NCBI GenBank assembly: GCA_900762245.1
Contig: CAAFFR010000055.1
Span: forward strand, 1-8,761
Direction of reading: 5' to 3'
Origin: an uncultured Oscillospiraceae bacterium
GTDB taxonomy: Bacteria > Bacillota_A > Clostridia > Oscillospirales > Oscillospiraceae
DNA length: 8,761 nucleotides
Shown here piece after piece: positions 1 through 7,453 of this stretch. The translations under genes and the position numbers were made by a program. Position 1 is the first letter of the stretch, and the number at the start of each line of letters is the position of its first letter. The notes under the pieces are model-generated. The model did not search any database. It saw only the letters and a list, made by a program, of their open reading frames with translations, and was not told the DNA's origin.

Positions 1-411
1 GCCCATCTGGGTGCCAACGCCATCATCACCTGTCAGGGAAAACTGCTGCTGGAAAAGCGCCGGGATTCCGACATCTGGGGCCTCATTGGCGGCGGCTGCA
101 AGAAGACGGAGACCGGCAGGGAAGCCATTGCCCGGGAAACCTGGGAAGAACTGGGGCTTCGTATTCCCAAGGAAAAGTTTGAAAAGCTGGCAGTCTACGA
201 TAACCCGGGCCGCATCGCCGCCTATCGGGACGGCAGCATCTGGCGTATGGTCATCGTGGTCTACGGACTGGATTTTGCGGAAGAACCCGCCATGCGCATC
301 AGCGCGGAATCCAAGGATCTGCGCTTTTTTACAAAGGAAGAGCTGCGGGGGATTGAGATCGCAATCACCCATGCGGATATTGTGAAGGAACTGTTTTTGG
401 ATAAAGATTGA
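1..411 (+). CDS. NUDIX hydrolase, 5' end outside the window
   Basis: The reading frame is open from the first base and ends at TGA 409-411, giving 136 visible residues. A perfect Nudix box (GX5EX7REUXEEXGU) lies at visible residues 31-53: G31, E37, R45-E46, E49-E50 and G52 are all present. These glutamates bind Mg2+ for cleavage of nucleoside-diphosphate-linked substrates. Upstream, residues 13-32 form the usual strand leading into the box (LLLEKR, then WGLIGGG). NUDIX domains of this type are usually about 140-155 residues, so only roughly 10-20 N-terminal residues should be missing. The substrate cannot be told from the sequence; candidates include oxidised nucleotides, ADP-ribose and NADH. 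A hairpin and a separate promoter divide it from the downstream RNA gene, so it is probably not part of the OLE operon. Family call is firm, specific function is not. Confidence 0.93.
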   Translation, partial: AHLGANAIITCQGKLLLEKRRDSDIWGLIGGGCKKTETGREAIARETWEELGLRIPKEKFEKLAVYDNPGRIAAYRDGSIWRMVIVVYGLDFAEEPAMRISAESKDLRFFTKEELRGIEIAITHADIVKELFLDKD

Positions 412-415
412 TGCA

Positions 416-435
416 GGGACGGCCGGTGGCCGCCC
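416..435. repeat. GC-rich hairpin after the NUDIX gene
   Basis: CGGCC (420-424) and GGCCG (428-432) pair around the loop GGT, and GGG (416-418) continues the stem with CCC (433-435) across a bulged A419. The element begins five bases after the NUDIX stop codon. It lacks the T-run expected of an intrinsic terminator (CTATAGA follows), so it may be a rho-independent stop of poor quality, an mRNA 3'-end stabiliser, or a copy of a dispersed palindromic repeat. The hairpin is seen directly; its role is inferred. Confidence 0.5.
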
Positions 436-501
436 CTATAGATTACCATGGGCAATTGTTGTATATAGATGTAAACAATATGCAAAAATATGAAAAAATA
501 C

Positions 502-530
502 TTGTATATTCATGAAAAGTATGCTAATAT
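502..530 (+). promoter_or_regulatory. Sigma-A-type promoter for OLE RNA / oapA operon
   Basis: A -35 hexamer TTGTAT (502-507) is separated by exactly 17 bases from a -10 hexamer TAATAT (525-530). TGC at 522-524 gives an extended -10 (TGn). The predicted start is near G538, which coincides with the first base able to pair with the 3' end of the RNA. The surrounding 470-535 segment is strongly AT-rich, unlike the flanking genes. The inverted repeat ATACTT (498-503) / AAGTAT (517-522) overlaps the -35 and the extended -10 and could be an operator; no known binding consensus was recognised. Confidence 0.8.
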
Positions 531-537
531 ACACTTT

Positions 538-1150
538 GACGGTGCAGTATCCTAGTCGGAGTGACCATCTTCCAGGAAGGGCCTAAAAATCCTTTGAAGG
601 GCACATCGATGAAGTCCCTGGTGTCTGCTTTTTACGCCCAGTTTAGGGTGGATGCTGGGGGTTAAGGATCCCGGGCGCGCGCCAATGGCATGGTGCATAC
701 GACCCGGTTTCCGTGGAGACCTGAAGCTTGTGCGACGACGGGATAACCCCCGGAAGGGGTCCGATCGCGTACGAATCAGGTATGAACCTGCAAGGCGGTG
801 CACAGAATCGTGTGCTGCGTGCAGCGTAGCCTGCCTTGAGTGAGTATGCGGGGAAGGAAGAACAGATGAGACGGCGCTGTGGCCACGGTGCTTCTCATTA
901 TCGCTTCCGGAAACCATCCTTGCAAAAGAGGCTAAGACTATGGCACACTCTGTCGTGGAAAACACCTAGGCTGTCTTAACAGGGCAGGCAGGGGATTACA
1001 GTACGGTCTAAGTGGCAATCGGGTACCCATTATCATGGCAACACTTGGGCGGACGGATCAAATGGAAACGGCCTGTGCGGCAACGGCAGGTTCTGTCCGG
1101 TGAAAAACAACCCGACCTAAGCCGTAAGATTTATCCTGCTTGCTGCCGTC
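538..1150 (+). ncRNA. ole: OLE RNA (ornate large extremophilic RNA)
   Basis: This stretch of about 610 bases has its own promoter, no credible protein, and lies directly before oapA and dxs. That is the known genomic position and size of OLE RNA, which binds OapA and localises to the membrane. OLE complexes are implicated in coping with cold, short-chain alcohols and Mg2+ or energy stress. Visible helices include CCGGG 671-675/CCCGG 703-707, CCCC 748-751/GGGG 756-759 with a GGAA tetraloop, CAGGT 777-781/ACCTG 786-790, CAAGGC 791-796/GCCTTG 833-838, ATGAGA 866-871/TCTCAT 893-898, TAAGAC 933-938/GTCTTA 973-978, AAGTG 1010-1014/CACTT 1042-1046 and ACGGCAG 1083-1089/CTGCCGT 1143-1149. GACGG 538-542 could instead pair with CCGTC 1146-1150 and close the molecule. 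Boundaries are estimates from the promoter and these pairings. It lacks RNase P and tmRNA landmarks. The identification rests on context, size and structure; I could not align it to the family model. Confidence 0.9.
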
Positions 1151-1153
1151 TTT

Positions 1154-1167
1154 AAAAAATATTTTTT
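1154..1167. other. Perfect A/T palindrome at the OLE-oapA junction
   Basis: Fourteen bases, AAAAAATATTTTTT, read the same on both strands. They lie between the last OLE helix (ending about 1149) and the oapA ribosome site (1169-1175). The run of six T after a GC-containing hairpin resembles a leaky terminator, and the A/U stretch could also be an RNase processing site that frees OLE RNA from the operon mRNA. Both roles are inference. Confidence 0.5.
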
Positions 1168-1182
1168 CAAAGGAGAATTGTT

Positions 1183-1758
1183 GTGGCGAAAGCAGACGCG
1201 GAAGCTTCCAAACGGGAGCGGCGTAAGACGATAAAGTGGGTCGTCACCATTTTCTTTGTAACGATTTTGATTTCCGGCACGATTTCTTTGGTGTCGGATG
1301 AAGTTATGGCCAACAGCTCCGTGGCGGTTGCCTTTGTGATCCTGCTTGCCATTATTTTTCTCGGCATTATTTTTGATATTATCGGTATGGCGGTAGCCAC
1401 TGCCGACGAAAAGCCTTTCCATTCCATGGCCGCGCGCAAGGTCCCCGGTGCCCATGAGGCAATCCGGCTGCTGCGCAACGCTGAGCGGGTCAGTTCCATC
1501 TGTAATGACGTGGTGGGTGATATCTGCGGTGTCGTATCCGGCAGCGCTTCGGCTACCATTGCGGCCCTGATCCTGACCAATGTGGAAATTGGCTGGCCCC
1601 GGGGCATATCTCTGCTGATGTCCGCACTGGTGGCGGGCCTCACTGTCGGCGGCAAGGCCATTGGCAAAACGGTTGCTGTCAGTTCCTGCACGCAGATCGT
1701 GCATCTGGTGGGACGGGTGATCCATAACTGGAACCGTTTCACGAAAAAGAAAAAATAA
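1183..1758 (+). CDS. oapA: OapA, OLE RNA-associated membrane protein
   Basis: OapA binds OLE RNA and anchors the RNA-protein complex in the cytoplasmic membrane; in studied species it acts as a dimer. The 191-residue product has a basic N-terminus (K10, R11, R13, R14, K15), then hydrophobic segments at about 19-38, 47-73, 110-131 and 141-166, and a very basic C-terminus (K188-K191). Both charged ends are suited to RNA or phospholipid contact on the cytoplasmic side. A cytoplasmic loop carries the distinctive EKPFHSMA (76-83). GTG at 1183 is chosen because AAAGGAG (1169-1175) lies seven bases upstream and in-frame codons further upstream would run into OLE RNA. It is followed by dxs after nine bases. 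Identification rests on its place between OLE RNA and dxs, its size and its membrane topology. Confidence 0.9.
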   Translation: MAKADAEASKRERRKTIKWVVTIFFVTILISGTISLVSDEVMANSSVAVAFVILLAIIFLGIIFDIIGMAVATADEKPFHSMAARKVPGAHEAIRLLRNAERVSSICNDVVGDICGVVSGSASATIAALILTNVEIGWPRGISLLMSALVAGLTVGGKAIGKTVAVSSCTQIVHLVGRVIHNWNRFTKKKK

Positions 1759-1767
1759 GGTTAGGTT

Positions 1768-3636
1768 GTGTCCATCGTGAGCATTTTAGAAAGAATCCAC
1801 GGTCACGAAGACTTACTGCCTCTAAGCGAAGAGGAGCGCAATCAGCTCTGCCGGGAAATCCGGGAATTTCTGATTTCCAATGTGTCCAAAACCGGCGGTC
1901 ATCTCGCCGGTAATCTGGGCGCGGTAGAGTTGAGCGTTGCCATCGAGACCGTATTCAATACACAGGTAGACCGTCTGGTTTTTGATGTGGGTCATCAGTC
2001 TTATGTCCATAAGCTGCTGACCGGACGCCAGGCGGATTTTGCGCGTTTGCGGCAGTATGGCGGCATTGCCGGTTTCCCTAAGCCTTCGGAGAGCATTACC
2101 GATGCTTTCGTGGCAGGCCATGCTTCCAGTTCCGTATCCATTGCTCTGGGAATGGCCCGGGCCAGAACCCTGCAGAATCAGGACTATCATGTGGTTGCCT
2201 TGCTGGGAGACGGTGCCGCTACCGGCGGCATGATTTATGAGGGCATGAACGATGCTGCTGTCAGCGGCGAACCTATGGTCATCATCCTCAATGACAACGA
2301 GATGTCCATCGGTAAGAATGTTGGCGGCTTGTCCCGTCATCTGTCCCGTATCCGCTCCAGTGAGAATTATCTGGATGCCAAGCGGATCTATCGCCGCATC
2401 CTGAAAGCGATTCCCGGAGGCAACGGCATTTACCGGGTTACCAGTAAACTGAAAAACCGGGTAAAGCAGCTGATTTTGCAGACCACCATTTTTGAAAACA
2501 TGGGCTTTACCTATTTGGGGCCTGCAGATGGGCATGACCTGCCCGGTCTGATCTCCCTGCTGACTTCCGCGAAGGAACTGAATGAGCCGGTTCTTGTCCA
2601 TGTGGTAACGAAAAAGGGCCATGGCTACCGTTTCGCGGAAGAAGATCCGGCAAAATTCCACGGTATCGGAAAATTCAACCCGGAAACCGGAATAACCCTG
2701 TCTCCAAAGGTGAAAACCTTCTCTGATTCCTTCGGAGAAACCATGATCGAACTGGCGCAGAAGCATGACAAACTATGTGCCATTACCGCAGCCATGCCTG
2801 CCGGTACCGGACTGCTGAATTTCCAAAAGCAGTTCCCGAAACGCACTTTTGACGTGGGCATTGCGGAAGAACATGCCATTTCCATGGCAGGCGGTCTTGC
2901 CAAGCAGGGAATGATTCCTGTAGTGGCCCTGTATTCCACCTTCCTGCAGCGTGGCTATGACCAGATCATGCAGGACATTGCTTTGCAGCAACTGCATGTG
3001 GTGCTGGCAATTGACCGTGCCGGTGTAGTAGGAGATGACGGCCCCACCCATCATGGCGTTTTTGATATCGGATTTCTGCGTCAGGTACCCGGTATGACCA
3101 TATTGAATCCTGTTTCCCTTGCAGAGCAGCAGACCATGCTTCGCTGGGCGGTGGAAGAATGCACCGGCCCCGTGGCAATCCGATATCCCCGTGGTACAGA
3201 GGGGATTTATACTGCTTCTGACTGGCAGGGGACGGAAGGCCCTCTTGTAAAATGCCACCGGCAGGGCAGCGGTGTGACCCTCATCACCTACGGCTCCATG
3301 CTGGAAAATGTCATGGAAGCAGCGAAGCTTCTGTCCCAGCAGGGGATTGAAACCACGGTTTTGCGTCTGCTGTCTGTGACTAACTTCCGTCCCGAGGAAC
3401 TTGCAGCTGCCATGGCGGATTGTCGCTGCGCCATTGTGGTGGAGGAAGTCTGCACCGGTTCCGGTATCCGGGAGGACCTTGCATGGAAGCTGCGGAAGCT
3501 TCTGCCTGAGTGCCGCTTTGTCGGTATGGACCTGGGCAGGGATTTTGTTCCCCACGGTTCCCAGAAAGAACTATTTAAACACTGCGGCCTGGATGCTGCG
3601 TCCATTGCCGCTTATACCAAGGAGGCGCTGTCCTGA
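1768..3636 (+). CDS. dxs: 1-deoxy-D-xylulose-5-phosphate synthase
   Basis: Dxs is a thiamine-diphosphate enzyme that condenses pyruvate with glyceraldehyde 3-phosphate to give DXP, the entry step of the MEP isoprenoid pathway; DXP also feeds thiamine and pyridoxal synthesis. The 622 residues match the family's usual length. Visible landmarks are H45 (GGH) and H76 (GHQSY), the cofactor motif GDG 147-149 running to LNDNEMS 174-180, the catalytic glutamate E367 (IAEEH), R395 (TFLQR), H428 (THHG) and R475 (YPRG). E367, R395, H428 and R475 each sit at a constant offset of three from E. coli E370, R398, H431 and R478, and H45 corresponds to E. coli H49. GTG 1768 has only a weak ribosome site (TAAGG 1756-1760, overlapping the oapA stop), suggesting translational coupling; an in-frame GTG at 1777 is an alternative. 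The next gene starts on the base after its stop. Confidence 0.98.
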   Translation: MSIVSILERIHGHEDLLPLSEEERNQLCREIREFLISNVSKTGGHLAGNLGAVELSVAIETVFNTQVDRLVFDVGHQSYVHKLLTGRQADFARLRQYGGIAGFPKPSESITDAFVAGHASSSVSIALGMARARTLQNQDYHVVALLGDGAATGGMIYEGMNDAAVSGEPMVIILNDNEMSIGKNVGGLSRHLSRIRSSENYLDAKRIYRRILKAIPGGNGIYRVTSKLKNRVKQLILQTTIFENMGFTYLGPADGHDLPGLISLLTSAKELNEPVLVHVVTKKGHGYRFAEEDPAKFHGIGKFNPETGITLSPKVKTFSDSFGETMIELAQKHDKLCAITAAMPAGTGLLNFQKQFPKRTFDVGIAEEHAISMAGGLAKQGMIPVVALYSTFLQRGYDQIMQDIALQQLHVVLAIDRAGVVGDDGPTHHGVFDIGFLRQVPGMTILNPVSLAEQQTMLRWAVEECTGPVAIRYPRGTEGIYTASDWQGTEGPLVKCHRQGSGVTLITYGSMLENVMEAAKLLSQQGIETTVLRLLSVTNFRPEELAAAMADCRCAIVVEEVCTGSGIREDLAWKLRKLLPECRFVGMDLGRDFVPHGSQKELFKHCGLDAASIAAYTKEALS

Positions 3637-4452
3637 ATGAAAGTGAAAAAAAGACTGGATGTGCTCCTGACCGAGCAGGGCTACGCGGACAGCCGTTCCA
3701 AAGCACAGGCCATCATTATGAGCGGCCAGGTCTATGTCAACGGTCAGAAAGCCGATAAGCCCGGCGTTTCCTATGAGGAAACGGTGGAACTGGAAGTCCG
3801 TGGCGCGGTCTGCCCTTACGTCAGCCGGGGCGGCCTGAAGCTGGAAAAAGCACTGCGGGACTTCGGTGTAAAACCGGTTGACTATGTCTGCAGTGATTCC
3901 GGTGCTTCCACCGGCGGCTTTACCGACTGCCTGCTGCAGCAGGGTGCCAGAAAGGTCTTTGCCATCGATGTTGGCTACGGCCAGCTGGACTGGAAAATCC
4001 GTTCCGATGAACGTGTGGTGGTCATGGAGCGGACCAATATCCGCTATGTGACCCCGGAAGACCTGGGAGAACCCCTGGACCTGTCCGTCATCGATGTCAG
4101 CTTTATTTCCCTGAAAATCGTTCTGCCTACCATTAAAACCCTCCTGAAGCCCACCGGCCAGGTGCTGTGCCTCATCAAGCCCCAATTTGAAGCAGGCAAG
4201 GAAAAGGTTGGCAAGAAAGGTGTTGTCCGGGAAAAGTCCACCCATAAGGAAGTCCTGGATAACTTTGTTGCGCTGGCAGACGAACTTGGATTTATGATCC
4301 TTGGTCTGACCTTCTCTCCTGTGAAGGGTCCCGAGGGAAATATCGAATTTTTGGGCCACCTGAGCCTGGATGCAGTGGAGGGCATTCGCCCTGATACCGC
4401 AGCCGTGGTGGATCAGGCCCACGCCACACTGGACAAGGGGGAAATGAAATGA
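3637..4452 (+). CDS. tlyA: TlyA-family 16S/23S rRNA 2'-O-methyltransferase
   Basis: TlyA methylates ribose 2'-OH groups of cytidines in 16S and/or 23S rRNA; older annotation calls it a hemolysin. The 271 residues show an N-terminal S4 RNA-binding domain (about 4-62), the hinge YVSRGGLK (61-68), and an FtsJ/RrmJ Rossmann methyltransferase domain. SAM motif I is DSGASTGGFTD (87-97), where the usual second residue I is S. D153 (VIDVS) and K181 (LIKPQ) fit the catalytic tetrad together with K68 and E185 as likely partners. ATG 3637 directly abuts the dxs stop, with AAGGAGG at 3619-3625 inside the dxs coding end. Its last bases overlap the nadK start (ATGA). Firmicute genomes usually carry this gene (yqxC in Bacillus) between dxs and argR, as here. 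Confidence 0.96.
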   Translation: MKVKKRLDVLLTEQGYADSRSKAQAIIMSGQVYVNGQKADKPGVSYEETVELEVRGAVCPYVSRGGLKLEKALRDFGVKPVDYVCSDSGASTGGFTDCLLQQGARKVFAIDVGYGQLDWKIRSDERVVVMERTNIRYVTPEDLGEPLDLSVIDVSFISLKIVLPTIKTLLKPTGQVLCLIKPQFEAGKEKVGKKGVVREKSTHKEVLDNFVALADELGFMILGLTFSPVKGPEGNIEFLGHLSLDAVEGIRPDTAAVVDQAHATLDKGEMK

Positions 4453-5309
4453 AAAATGTCATTTTAACTCCCAACCCCTACCGGGATAAGAATTTTCAGA
4501 CGGTCCGTGCGGCCATACAGATTTTAAAGGATGCCGGTGTCAATGCCCGGCTGTGTCTCCCTTTTGAGGTAGACCGTTCCTATGAGCTTCCAAAGGACCT
4601 GCGGTTCAGCCGCCTGGAAAGAGAACTGCCCAATGCGGAAATGGTGATCTGCTTCGGCGGCGACGGTACCATCCTCCATATGGCCAAGGCAGCTACCCGA
4701 AAAGGGATTCCCATTCTGGGCGTCAACATTGGCACCATGGGCTTTATGGCAGAGCTGGAAAGCACCGAACTGGACAAGCTGGCTTTGATCGCCAAGGGAA
4801 ATTACACACTGGACAGCCGCATGATGCTGGATGTCACCGTCCAGAGGGACCGGGACATCATTTTCCATGATATCTGCCTCAATGATGTGGTGGTGACCAA
4901 GGGCGCGGTGGCCCGGATCGTACATCTGGAAGTTAAGTGCGATGGCGTCCGCGCGATGGAAAGCGGCGGTGACGGTGTTATCATTTCTACCCCTACCGGT
5001 TCCACTGCCTATAATTTCTCCGCAGGCGGCCCCATTGTAGAGCCGGAGGCAAAAAATATCATCATTACCCCCATCTGTGCCCATGAAGTGGGAAGCCGCT
5101 GCATTGTAGCTTCCGACAAGCGTGTCGTCACTGTGGGCATGGTGCAGAACGCCCGGCGCAATGCTTATCTGTCGGTGGACGGAGGCCGTGCGGTCCGTCT
5201 GAACATGGGCGATACCGCCATCATTAAAAAATCCCACCTGGAAACCAAGCTGGTTCGTATCAAGGACCGCAGTTTCTATGATGTGGTTACTGCAAAATTT
5301 CAGAAGTAA
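4449..5309 (+). CDS. nadK: NAD kinase
   Basis: NadK phosphorylates NAD to NADP using ATP or polyphosphate in the cytoplasm, setting the NADPH pool for biosynthesis and oxidative defence. The 286-residue product has the nucleotide-binding GGDGT (70-74) with the catalytic aspartate D72, a downstream NIGTMGF segment, and the conserved PTGSTAY (182-188) followed by SAGGP, all diagnostic of the family. Length is normal. ATG 4449 overlaps the tlyA stop by four bases (ATGA) and has AAGGGG at 4435-4440, so translation is probably coupled. Its place between tlyA and argR is the usual one in Clostridia and Negativicutes. NADPH is used later in the MEP pathway (by Dxr), which gives a metabolic link with dxs in the same operon. 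Confidence 0.97.
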   Translation: MKNVILTPNPYRDKNFQTVRAAIQILKDAGVNARLCLPFEVDRSYELPKDLRFSRLERELPNAEMVICFGGDGTILHMAKAATRKGIPILGVNIGTMGFMAELESTELDKLALIAKGNYTLDSRMMLDVTVQRDRDIIFHDICLNDVVVTKGAVARIVHLEVKCDGVRAMESGGDGVIISTPTGSTAYNFSAGGPIVEPEAKNIIITPICAHEVGSRCIVASDKRVVTVGMVQNARRNAYLSVDGGRAVRLNMGDTAIIKKSHLETKLVRIKDRSFYDVVTAKFQK

Positions 5310-5324
5310 GAGGGGTGAAGGGCT

Positions 5325-5777
5325 TTGAAATCAAAACGACAGGCAAAGATCATGGAGATCATCTCTACTACCAATGTGGAGACGCAGGAGCAGCTGCTGT
5401 CCCAGCTGCAGGAAGCCGGCTTCACCAGCACACAGGCCACCATTTCCCGGGACATTAAGGAACTGCGGATCGTCAAGGAACTGACCAGCTTCGGTACCTA
5501 CCGCTATACCACCGCTGTCCGGGAAGTTCCCAGTACCTTCACCGGCCGCCTGAATACCATTTTCCGGGAGTGTGTCACCAGCTTTGACTATGCCCAGAAT
5601 ATCATCGTCATCCACACCCTGCCGGGTCTTGCCAATGCGGCAGCCTCCGCACTGGATACCATGAACATGAGCGTAGTGCTGGGCACCATCGCCGGTGACG
5701 ATACCGTGTTTATTGTCATGCGGGACAATAATGCTGCCGCAGCATTCTGCGGGGAAATCAAAGGACTGTTGACCTGA
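5325..5777 (+). CDS. argR: Arginine repressor ArgR/AhrC
   Basis: ArgR is an L-arginine-responsive hexameric DNA-binding protein that represses arginine synthesis and often activates catabolism. At 150 residues it has the normal length. The N-terminal winged helix-turn-helix covers about 1-70, with the recognition helix around TQATISRDIKEL (36-47). The C-terminal oligomerisation and arginine-binding domain contains GTIAGDDT (120-127), whose aspartates bind arginine. TTG at 5325 is taken as the start because AGGGGTG (5311-5317) is seven bases upstream and the N-terminus then matches family members (MKSKRQ). It lies 15 bases after nadK and 16 before recN, in the conserved ahrC-recN order. No clear ARG box was recognised nearby, so autoregulation is not shown. 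Confidence 0.96.
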   Translation: MKSKRQAKIMEIISTTNVETQEQLLSQLQEAGFTSTQATISRDIKELRIVKELTSFGTYRYTTAVREVPSTFTGRLNTIFRECVTSFDYAQNIIVIHTLPGLANAAASALDTMNMSVVLGTIAGDDTVFIVMRDNNAAAAFCGEIKGLLT

Positions 5778-5793
5778 GAAAGGAGGAGTAACC

Positions 5794-7443
5794 GTGCTGA
5801 GTCTTCTGCATATCGAAAACATTGCGGTCATTGAGAGCGCGGATATTTCCTTCGATGAGGGCTTCAATGTACTCACCGGTGAGACCGGTGCCGGTAAATC
5901 CATCGTCATCGACGCTATTTCTGCCATTCTGGGTGAGCGGGCTTACCGGGATATGATCCGCACCGGAACCAATAAAGCTGCTGTGCGCGCAGTTTTTACA
6001 GATGTGCCGGAACTGAATTGGTTTGCCGATAACGGTGTGGAATACGACCCGGAAACCGTGATCCAGCGTGAGATCCATCTGGACGGCAAGAATGTCTGCC
6101 GGGTCAACGGCAGCCTTGTGTCCGTATCCATCCTGCGCAAGCTGGGTATCCAGCTGATCAACATTCACGGCCAGCATGATTCCGCGTCTCTCTTTGACGA
6201 AGACAACCATCTGACCTTCCTGGATGCCTTCGCAGATAATGATGCTCTGCGGTCGGATTACAGCGAAAAATATGAAGCTGTTGCCAAGCTCCGCCGGGAG
6301 ATCGACCGGATGACCATGGACGAAGGTGAAAAGCTTCGCCGCATGGAGACCCTGAAATACCAAATTGCAGAAATTGAGAAGGCTGATCTGGAAGCAGGGG
6401 AGGACGAAGCCCTGGAAGAACGCCGTAAGATCCTGCAAAATGCGGAAAAGCTATCCAACGGCATGGACACCGCGGTGGAGTGCCTTTACGGCGGCGATGA
6501 ATCTGACGGTGCGGCAGGACTGCTGGCCCAGGCAGAGTATGCTCTGGCCCGCCTTGCCAAGTTCAGCGACAATTTTGCAGCCATGCATGACCGGGTGGCG
6601 GACCTGATGTATCAGGTCCAGGATGCTGCCGAGGAAGTCCGGGATGCCCGGGATGAGCTGAGCTATTCCGCCGATGAGCTGGAACAAATCGAGTCCCGTC
6701 TGGATGTGATCCACAAGCTGCGGCGGAAATACGGTGTTACCTGCGAGGATATCCTTACGTATCTTGACAAAGCCAAAAAGGAACTGGACGACATCGAATT
6801 TGCCGATGACCATCTGGAGCGGCTGAAAAAGAACCTGAAAAAAGCCGAAAAAACGGCTTGGGAGGCTGCCAAGGAACTTCGAAAGAACCGGAAGGAAACG
6901 GCTGAAAGCATGTCGGCCCGAATCCTGACGGAGCTTGCCCAGCTGGACATGCCCCGGGTGCAGTTTTCCTGCGAATTTACAGAAACCGATCTGACTGCCA
7001 ATGGTGCCGATACCGTGGCTTTCTATATGTCCGCCAATGCCGGCGAAGCCCTGAAGCCCATGAGCAAGGTAGCTTCCGGCGGCGAGCTGGCCCGCATTAT
7101 GCTGGCAATGAAAAACGTGCTGGCAGAAAAGGATCAGGTCAATACCCTGATCTTTGATGAGGTGGACACCGGCGTATCCGGCCGCGCCGCCCAGAAGGTG
7201 GCAGAAAAGCTGCGCGCCGTTGCTGCCCATAAGCAGGTGCTCTGCGTCACCCATCTGCCTCAGCTGGCAGCCCTGGCCAATACCCATCTGCTGATTGCCA
7301 AATCCGAGCGCAACGGACGGACCTTTACCTCCGTGACCCCCTTGGATCTGGAGGGCAGAAAGAAGGAACTGGCCAGAATCATTGGCGGCACCAATATTAC
7401 GGAAACCACTTTGAAGAGCGCTGAGGAAATGCTTCGCAAATAA
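5794..7443 (+). CDS. recN: DNA repair protein RecN
   Basis: RecN is an SMC-like ATPase that gathers DNA ends at double-strand breaks for RecA-dependent repair. The 549 residues have the family layout: an N-terminal half-ATPase with Walker A GETGAGKS (29-36), the conserved HGQHDS (125-130), a long charged helical coiled-coil region (about 150-370), and a C-terminal half with the ABC signature SGGELAR (428-434) and Walker B LIFDEVD (452-458). It is complete and slightly short compared with the usual 550-575 residues. GTG 5794 is supported by a strong AAAGGAGGAG ribosome site ending about six bases upstream. In many spore formers spoIVB and spo0A follow recN; here an unrelated small gene follows after 10 bases. 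Confidence 0.97.
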   Translation: MLSLLHIENIAVIESADISFDEGFNVLTGETGAGKSIVIDAISAILGERAYRDMIRTGTNKAAVRAVFTDVPELNWFADNGVEYDPETVIQREIHLDGKNVCRVNGSLVSVSILRKLGIQLINIHGQHDSASLFDEDNHLTFLDAFADNDALRSDYSEKYEAVAKLRREIDRMTMDEGEKLRRMETLKYQIAEIEKADLEAGEDEALEERRKILQNAEKLSNGMDTAVECLYGGDESDGAAGLLAQAEYALARLAKFSDNFAAMHDRVADLMYQVQDAAEEVRDARDELSYSADELEQIESRLDVIHKLRRKYGVTCEDILTYLDKAKKELDDIEFADDHLERLKKNLKKAEKTAWEAAKELRKNRKETAESMSARILTELAQLDMPRVQFSCEFTETDLTANGADTVAFYMSANAGEALKPMSKVASGGELARIMLAMKNVLAEKDQVNTLIFDEVDTGVSGRAAQKVAEKLRAVAAHKQVLCVTHLPQLAALANTHLLIAKSERNGRTFTSVTPLDLEGRKKELARIIGGTNITETTLKSAEEMLRK

Positions 7444-7453
7444 GGAGAAACAT

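Noticed and set aside
416..435. Intrinsic terminator of the NUDIX gene
   Set aside because: The stem is good but no T-run follows, so it is listed only as a hairpin.
498..522. ARG box (ArgR operator) at the OLE promoter
   Set aside because: TATTCA at 507-512 resembles one half-site, but no matching TGAATA half-site occurs at the right distance; the symmetric repeat present is a different sequence.
652..843. 63-codon open frame on the plus strand inside the OLE region
   Set aside because: Short, basic, no recognisable motif or ribosome site, and covered by the RNA helices at 671-707, 748-759 and 777-790.
552..965. 137-codon open frame on the minus strand inside the OLE region
   Set aside because: It lies wholly over the structured RNA, has a composition rich in Arg, Ser and His with no recognisable domain, and its start lacks a convincing ribosome site.
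538..1150. RNase P RNA or tmRNA as the identity of the large RNA
   Set aside because: The conserved RNase P core sequences and the tmRNA ends with a CCA-type acceptor are not seen, and the gene neighbourhood fits OLE.
1822..2766. Long minus-strand open frames opposite dxs and other genes
   Set aside because: These are shadows of GC-rich coding sequence; the plus strand carries full family motifs in each case.
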